From contig JANYDR010000650.1 of assembly GCA_025363495.1 (NCBI GenBank), positions 1-9,467 of the forward strand: DNA of 9,467 nucleotides, in the 5' to 3' direction. The notes beneath the pieces were generated by a model that worked only from the letters and a program-made list of their open reading frames with translations, was not told where the DNA came from and did no database searches. Positions 5,721 through 9,467 of the stretch are shown one piece after another; within the stretch, counting starts at the first letter, position 1, and each line of letters begins with the position of its first letter. A program made the translations under genes and the position numbers. Source of the stretch: Cyclobacteriaceae bacterium (lineage in GTDB: Bacteria; Bacteroidota; Bacteroidia; Cytophagales; Cyclobacteriaceae).

Positions 5721-8342
5721 ATGAAGAAACTTTTGCTTGTTAGTGCATTGCTCTTTGTTTTTCTTGGAGCTGATGCAGCCGGGATTCGGGGGATGATTAA
5801 AGGGGATGATGGCGCTCCCCTGGCATTTGCAACCATCTATGTCAAACAAACAGGTTCAGGCGCGGTCAGTGATCCGCAAGGTCATTATGAAGTAGCTCTG
5901 CCGGCGGGTCATTACGATCTTCTTTTTCATTATCTCGGGTACGAAACTCAGAGTCAGTCGGTGGATATTTCAAATTCATTCATAGAAATCAACATTACTC
6001 TTAAAACGCAGGTTATTCAGCTCCAGACAATCACGGTAAAAGCGGGTAAAGAAGATGCTGCCTATACCATCATGAGAAAAGCCATTGCGAAGGCTAAGTA
6101 TCACACCCAGCAAATTGATAGTTACAGTGCTAAAGTTTATATCAAGGGGAAGGGTCAGTTAAAAGATTATCCATGGCTTGCGAAGCGAGCTTTAGAAAAA
6201 GAAGGCATTACAAAGGACCGTGTTTTTATTTCTGAATCTGTCAGTGAAATAAAATATACGCGACCCAATAAGTTTGAGGAGAAAGTGATCGCCGTTTATA
6301 CGAATGGGAATAATCGTAACACCGCACCCAATGCCTATGTATTTGGAAGTTTATATGAGCCTGAGATAGCGGAGACAGTTTCACCCCTTTCGCCAAAGTC
6401 ATTTTCATATTATCGTTTTGAATATCTCGGTTCGTTTAAAGACCGGTCATATGAGATCAGTAAAATAAAGGTAACACCACGCTCTAGAGGGGATAATGTA
6501 TTTGATGGTGTAATTTATATCGTTGAGGATTGGTGGAGTATTCACAGCGTCGATCTGAATGCTACAAAGCTTGGTGTAAAGATTAATGTTAAGTCAATCT
6601 ATAATCCAATTGAAGACAAAGCGTGGCTTCCGGTTTCACAACAGTTTTATGTTGAGGGAAAGATCTTCGGATTTGAGTTCGCAGCGAACTATCTGGCAAC
6701 TGTCAAAGATTATTCGATCAAGCTCAATCCTGCGTTGCCTCAGGAAATGACGGTGATCGATGAGACGGTTGAAAAAGAGCAGGCAAAACAAGTCGAAAAA
6801 AAATTCAGCAAGAAAGGTCAGCAACTTCAGCAGCGTTTAGAGTCAGGGAAAGACGTGACACGAAAAGAGCTGAATAAATTGGTAAAAGAATATGAAAAGG
6901 TAGAACAGAAAGAACAAAAGGCCCCCGAAGTAATTGAGGAAACCAGCTACAAAGTTGATTCGTTGGCCTACAAAAAAGATTCCACTTTCTGGTCTGAAAT
7001 GCGACCTGCTAAACTGACGAAGGAAGAAGAGCGCGGTTATAAAGTCGCCGACAGTATGTCGGTTGTACAGAAGAAACGGGAAGAAGGAGATTCTTTGAAA
7101 CCATCGAAAAGTAAAGGCTTCCAGGTTTGGGATTTATTAAAAGGCGATCGGTATAAAATTTCCAAAACAGAAGATTTTCAGATCCACGCGCCATGGGGAG
7201 GATTCAATACCGTTGAAGGTTATAATTTAATTTATCGTGTTGGATATCTGAAGCGATGGATTAAACGTGATTCACTGAATCCTGATGCCCGACCTAAAGT
7301 GTCAAGACTTGAAATTACTCCCGTGGCACGTTATGCTTTTGATAGAAAAACGTATAGCGGTATTTTGCGTGCAGAATATCGTTCGCAGAGAAGAAGGATA
7401 ACGCTGGAAGGCGGAAAATACATTCAACAATACAATGCTGAAGATCCGATTCATCCAATAATAAATACGGTCACCACGCTTTTCTTTAAGGACAACCTGA
7501 TGAAGATCTATGAACGTAACTACATCGATCTTAAATGGCGTGAACAACTTGATCAAAGATTAACGGTTTACACACAATGGACATTGGCAAGACGAAGTGA
7601 ACTGTTCAATAATACAGATTATTCAATTATTAATTATCGGGAGAAGCAGTATACTCCAAATGCTCCAGTCAATAATGAATTGAATGATACAGGCTTTTTG
7701 CCACATAATGCACTTACCGGTCTTGTTGGATTCGAAGCACGACCGTGGCAGAAATACAGGATTCGCAATGGTAGAAAATTTCGGGTAGATAATTCATCGC
7801 CCATCTTCAAAGCTGAATATCGGGGTGGCTTTGGAGCGCTTGGCAGTGACGTAAAATTCAGTCAGGTTGAATTGGGAATTCGTCAACAAGTGAAATTTGG
7901 AATAAGAGGTACGCTGGATGTTGCTGTCAAAGGCGGCACGTTTCTGAATACAGATAAAATGTATTTCATGGATTATGAACACTTTCTTGGTAACCGCACG
8001 GCGATTGTCACCAGTGATCCGATCGGTAGTTTCCGTTTATTGGATTACTATAAATACAGCACTAAGGACAAATATTTTACAGCGAATATGCATTATCACT
8101 GGCGCAAATTTTTGATTACAAGAATTCCCTATGTACGTCTTGCGGGCATCACCGAAAATATTTTCGTTAATTATCTATACACGCCAACCTCCAAAAATTA
8201 TACTGAAGTAGGATATGGGCTTGACGGCATTTTGCGCCTCTTCCGTCTTGAGTTTGCGGCATCCTTTCAAAATGGAACATACACGGAGAGTGGCTTCCGG
8301 ATTGGTATTTCATCCCAGATCGGGGTGAATTTTAATGATTAA
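5721..8342 (+). CDS. Secreted outer-membrane protein with CarboxypepD_reg-like and DUF5686 domains
   Basis: An 873-residue envelope protein of unknown biochemical role. The ATG at 5721 gives a clean signal peptide (MKKLLLVSALLFVFLGADA, cleavage about residue 19); an in-frame ATG at 5682 would put 13 residues before it and is less likely. Residues about 21-95 form a carboxypeptidase-regulatory-like beta sandwich (GMIKGDDGAPLAFATIYV, then SDPQGHYEV and HYLGYETQS), as also found at the N terminus of TonB-dependent SusC-type receptors. The rest matches the DUF5686 pattern. A Lys/Glu/Gln-rich, probably helical stretch lies at about 345-407 (EKEQAKQVEKKFSKKGQQLQ is part of it). The C-terminal half has alternating aromatic strands and ends in a strand-like segment (FRIGISSQIGVNFND), suggesting an outer-membrane beta barrel. 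There is no TonB plug domain, so it is not a classical receptor. It follows nadD closely. Confidence 0.87.
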   Translation: MKKLLLVSALLFVFLGADAAGIRGMIKGDDGAPLAFATIYVKQTGSGAVSDPQGHYEVALPAGHYDLLFHYLGYETQSQSVDISNSFIEINITLKTQVIQLQTITVKAGKEDAAYTIMRKAIAKAKYHTQQIDSYSAKVYIKGKGQLKDYPWLAKRALEKEGITKDRVFISESVSEIKYTRPNKFEEKVIAVYTNGNNRNTAPNAYVFGSLYEPEIAETVSPLSPKSFSYYRFEYLGSFKDRSYEISKIKVTPRSRGDNVFDGVIYIVEDWWSIHSVDLNATKLGVKINVKSIYNPIEDKAWLPVSQQFYVEGKIFGFEFAANYLATVKDYSIKLNPALPQEMTVIDETVEKEQAKQVEKKFSKKGQQLQQRLESGKDVTRKELNKLVKEYEKVEQKEQKAPEVIEETSYKVDSLAYKKDSTFWSEMRPAKLTKEEERGYKVADSMSVVQKKREEGDSLKPSKSKGFQVWDLLKGDRYKISKTEDFQIHAPWGGFNTVEGYNLIYRVGYLKRWIKRDSLNPDARPKVSRLEITPVARYAFDRKTYSGILRAEYRSQRRRITLEGGKYIQQYNAEDPIHPIINTVTTLFFKDNLMKIYERNYIDLKWREQLDQRLTVYTQWTLARRSELFNNTDYSIINYREKQYTPNAPVNNELNDTGFLPHNALTGLVGFEARPWQKYRIRNGRKFRVDNSSPIFKAEYRGGFGALGSDVKFSQVELGIRQQVKFGIRGTLDVAVKGGTFLNTDKMYFMDYEHFLGNRTAIVTSDPIGSFRLLDYYKYSTKDKYFTANMHYHWRKFLITRIPYVRLAGITENIFVNYLYTPTSKNYTEVGYGLDGILRLFRLEFAASFQNGTYTESGFRIGISSQIGVNFND

Positions 8343-8378
8343 TGCATTAACCTTTGCGTAATTTGCCTTTGTAACATC

Positions 8379-8396
8379 GTCTGCTTGTTGGCAGAC
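8379..8396 (+). other. Perfect hairpin in the mnmH leader
   Basis: GTCTGC (8379-8384) and GCAGAC (8391-8396) are exact reverse complements around a 6-nt loop TTGTTG; a T-G wobble could extend the stem to seven pairs. It lies in the 71-bp gap between the DUF5686 gene and mnmH, ending 17 nt before the mnmH ATG. No T-run follows (the next bases are TGGCGGATAAATAT), so it is a poor intrinsic terminator. It might instead affect mnmH translation, end the upstream transcript in another way, or be a copy of a small dispersed palindrome. Confidence 0.4.
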
Positions 8397-8413
8397 TGGC
8401 GGATAAATATACC

Positions 8414-9427
8414 ATGCCTCTTTCAATCAATGATTTCTTAACACTAAGAAAAACTCATTCTGTAGTGGATGTCCGCTCAGAAGGAGAGTTTGAGTCGGGC
8501 CACGTCCCAGGGGCTATCAACATTCCGTTGCTCAATAATGAAGAGCGAATAATTGTTGGAACAACCTATAAACAAAAGGGCCAGCAACAAGCCATCAATG
8601 AAGGCTTCAGATTAGTAGGACCAAGGTTATCGGATATTATCCTTGACGCGGAGAAAATTGCTCAGGGCAAAGAAATACTGGTGCATTGCTGGCGCGGAGG
8701 TATGCGTTCAAATAATTTTTGTCAGTTCGCGGCAATGGCGCGAATCAGGTCGCAACAACTTACTGGTGGGTACAAAGCTTATCGTGGAGTTGCTCTTGAA
8801 TCGTTTAAAAAACCGTTGCAGATCACATTGATCGGTGGGTGTACCGGCAGCGGAAAGAGTGAAGTGCTGCGGACATTGGCATTGCACGGAGAACAAATTC
8901 TTGATCTGGAAAAACTTGCCAGTCATAAGGGTTCTGCTTTTGGTGGGTTATTGATGCCACCGCAGCCGACGACCGAACAATTTCAAAATGACTTGTTTGA
9001 AGAAATTCTGAAACTGGATTTATCAAAACGGGTGTGGGTTGAAGATGAGTCGATTGCTATTGGAAGAATATTTTTGCCCAATGATTTCTGGCAGACTATG
9101 ACGATGAGTCCGGTTATACAGATGGATGTACCAAAAGAAGTTCGTATTCAGCGACTGGTTGACGAATATGGTCCGGCTGATCGTGAAGTGTTTTTACAGA
9201 TAATGGGAAAGATTGTAAAAAAGTTGGGTGGTCAGCATTATAATTCCGCAAAAGAAAAACTTCTTGAAAATGATATGACCTCAGTGATGGACATACTTCT
9301 CACCTATTATGATAAAGCTTATCTGGGAAGTCTTGAGAAAAGAAAGCCAAAAGTTAAAGAAGTTGTTTCATGGGATGGGGTTGTTGTAGATTCTTATGTG
9401 AGTAAATTAATTAATATACCTCTATGA
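8414..9427 (+). CDS. mnmH: tRNA 2-selenouridine synthase
   Basis: MnmH (SelU/YbbB) replaces the sulfur of 2-thiouridine at wobble position 34 of certain tRNAs (Lys, Glu, Gln) with selenium from selenophosphate, by way of a geranylated intermediate. The 337 residues have two domains. The rhodanese domain occupies about 1-130: DVRSEGEFESGHVPGAINIP (19-38), catalytic C92 in HCWRGGMRS (91-99), and TGGYKAYR (117-124). The P-loop domain begins with Walker A GGCTGSGKSE (141-150) and includes the usual VEDESIAIGRIFLP region (about 208-221). Length is close to the family norm of roughly 340-370. The ATG at 8414 gives the normal rhodanese N terminus. The selD start follows 12 nt after the stop, so the two form a functional pair: SelD makes the selenium donor that MnmH needs. 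All visible key residues are intact. Confidence 0.96.
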   Translation: MPLSINDFLTLRKTHSVVDVRSEGEFESGHVPGAINIPLLNNEERIIVGTTYKQKGQQQAINEGFRLVGPRLSDIILDAEKIAQGKEILVHCWRGGMRSNNFCQFAAMARIRSQQLTGGYKAYRGVALESFKKPLQITLIGGCTGSGKSEVLRTLALHGEQILDLEKLASHKGSAFGGLLMPPQPTTEQFQNDLFEEILKLDLSKRVWVEDESIAIGRIFLPNDFWQTMTMSPVIQMDVPKEVRIQRLVDEYGPADREVFLQIMGKIVKKLGGQHYNSAKEKLLENDMTSVMDILLTYYDKAYLGSLEKRKPKVKEVVSWDGVVVDSYVSKLINIPL

Positions 9428-9439
9428 GTTTAAAATAAT

Positions 9440-9467
9440 ATGGACTCCATCAAACTAACTCAATACT
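9440..9467 (+). CDS. selD: Selenide, water dikinase (selenophosphate synthase), first nine codons only
   Basis: The window ends 28 nt into an open frame reading MDSIKLTQY. This matches the usual start of SelD (…IRLTQYS, then a Gly/Cys-rich active-site loop). SelD makes selenophosphate from selenide and ATP. The position 12 nt after mnmH, its metabolic partner, is the main support. The active-site Cys or Sec lies beyond the window, so it cannot be told whether this SelD is itself a selenoprotein. Confidence rests on context plus nine residues. Confidence 0.75.

Noticed and set aside
8348..8379. Possible promoter for mnmH (CCTTTG repeated at 8351 and 8366, and TAATTTG at 8359)
   Set aside because: The TA-to-TTTG spacing is off by one base in each candidate and no -33 TTTG lies at the right distance, so no promoter is claimed.
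8379..8404. Hairpin as a rho-independent terminator for the DUF5686 gene
   Set aside because: There is no T-run after the stem; the sequence that follows is TGGCGGA.
8643..9026. Short open frames on both strands inside mnmH
   Set aside because: They sit opposite or out of frame with intact rhodanese and P-loop coding sequence and show no family features.
1..9467. CRISPR array, tRNA/rRNA genes, insertion sequence ends, prophage or defence genes
   Set aside because: I saw no regularly spaced direct repeats, tRNA-like sequence, transposase motifs or phage/defence families on either strand.

Overview
The window looks like chromosomal DNA from a member of the Bacteroidota, probably Cytophagales-like. 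The evidence is a CarboxypepD_reg/DUF5686 outer-membrane protein, a Bacteroidota-style GT9 glycosyltransferase, moderately AT-rich DNA, few Shine-Dalgarno sites, and a TAnnTTTG-type -7 box. The phylum call is inference from gene families. All genes run on the + strand, packing is tight, and no stretch over 300 bases lacks a gene. The longest gaps are about 130 bp (4957-5086) and 71 bp (8343-8413).

Region 1 (1-3486) is the tail of a surface-polysaccharide cluster. It holds a GT9 heptosyltransferase-like enzyme cut off by the left window edge, a GT2 rhamnosyltransferase-like enzyme, a class I SAM methyltransferase, and a second, divergent GT2 enzyme. Spacing is tight enough for one transcript. 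Together they probably add and modify sugars on LPS core or O-antigen.

Region 2 (3533-4956) holds an ECF sigma factor, a small soluble zinc-binding anti-sigma factor and guanylate kinase (gmk). The three are nearly fused: a 3-nt gap, then a 1-nt TAATG overlap. The sigma/anti-sigma pair resembles the actinobacterial SigR/RsrA (SigH/RshA) thiol-redox switch in its region 2 and 4 motifs, in the H-x3-C-x2-C zinc motif and in a downstream Cys-Cys pair. This is the most interesting part of the window.

Region 3 (4957-8342) begins with a degraded inverted repeat, followed by nadD (NAD biosynthesis) and a large secreted DUF5686 outer-membrane protein.

Region 4 (8343-9467) has a perfect hairpin, then mnmH/selU (tRNA 2-selenouridine synthase) and the first nine codons of selD (selenophosphate synthase). 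This is a compact selenium-to-tRNA module: SelD makes the selenium donor that MnmH uses.

Most genes here are ordinary housekeeping or envelope genes. I see no CRISPR, prophage, insertion sequence, toxin-antitoxin or defence system, and no clear evidence of an undescribed system. The redox-type sigma/anti-sigma pair joined to gmk, and the two intergenic structured elements, are the points worth checking.
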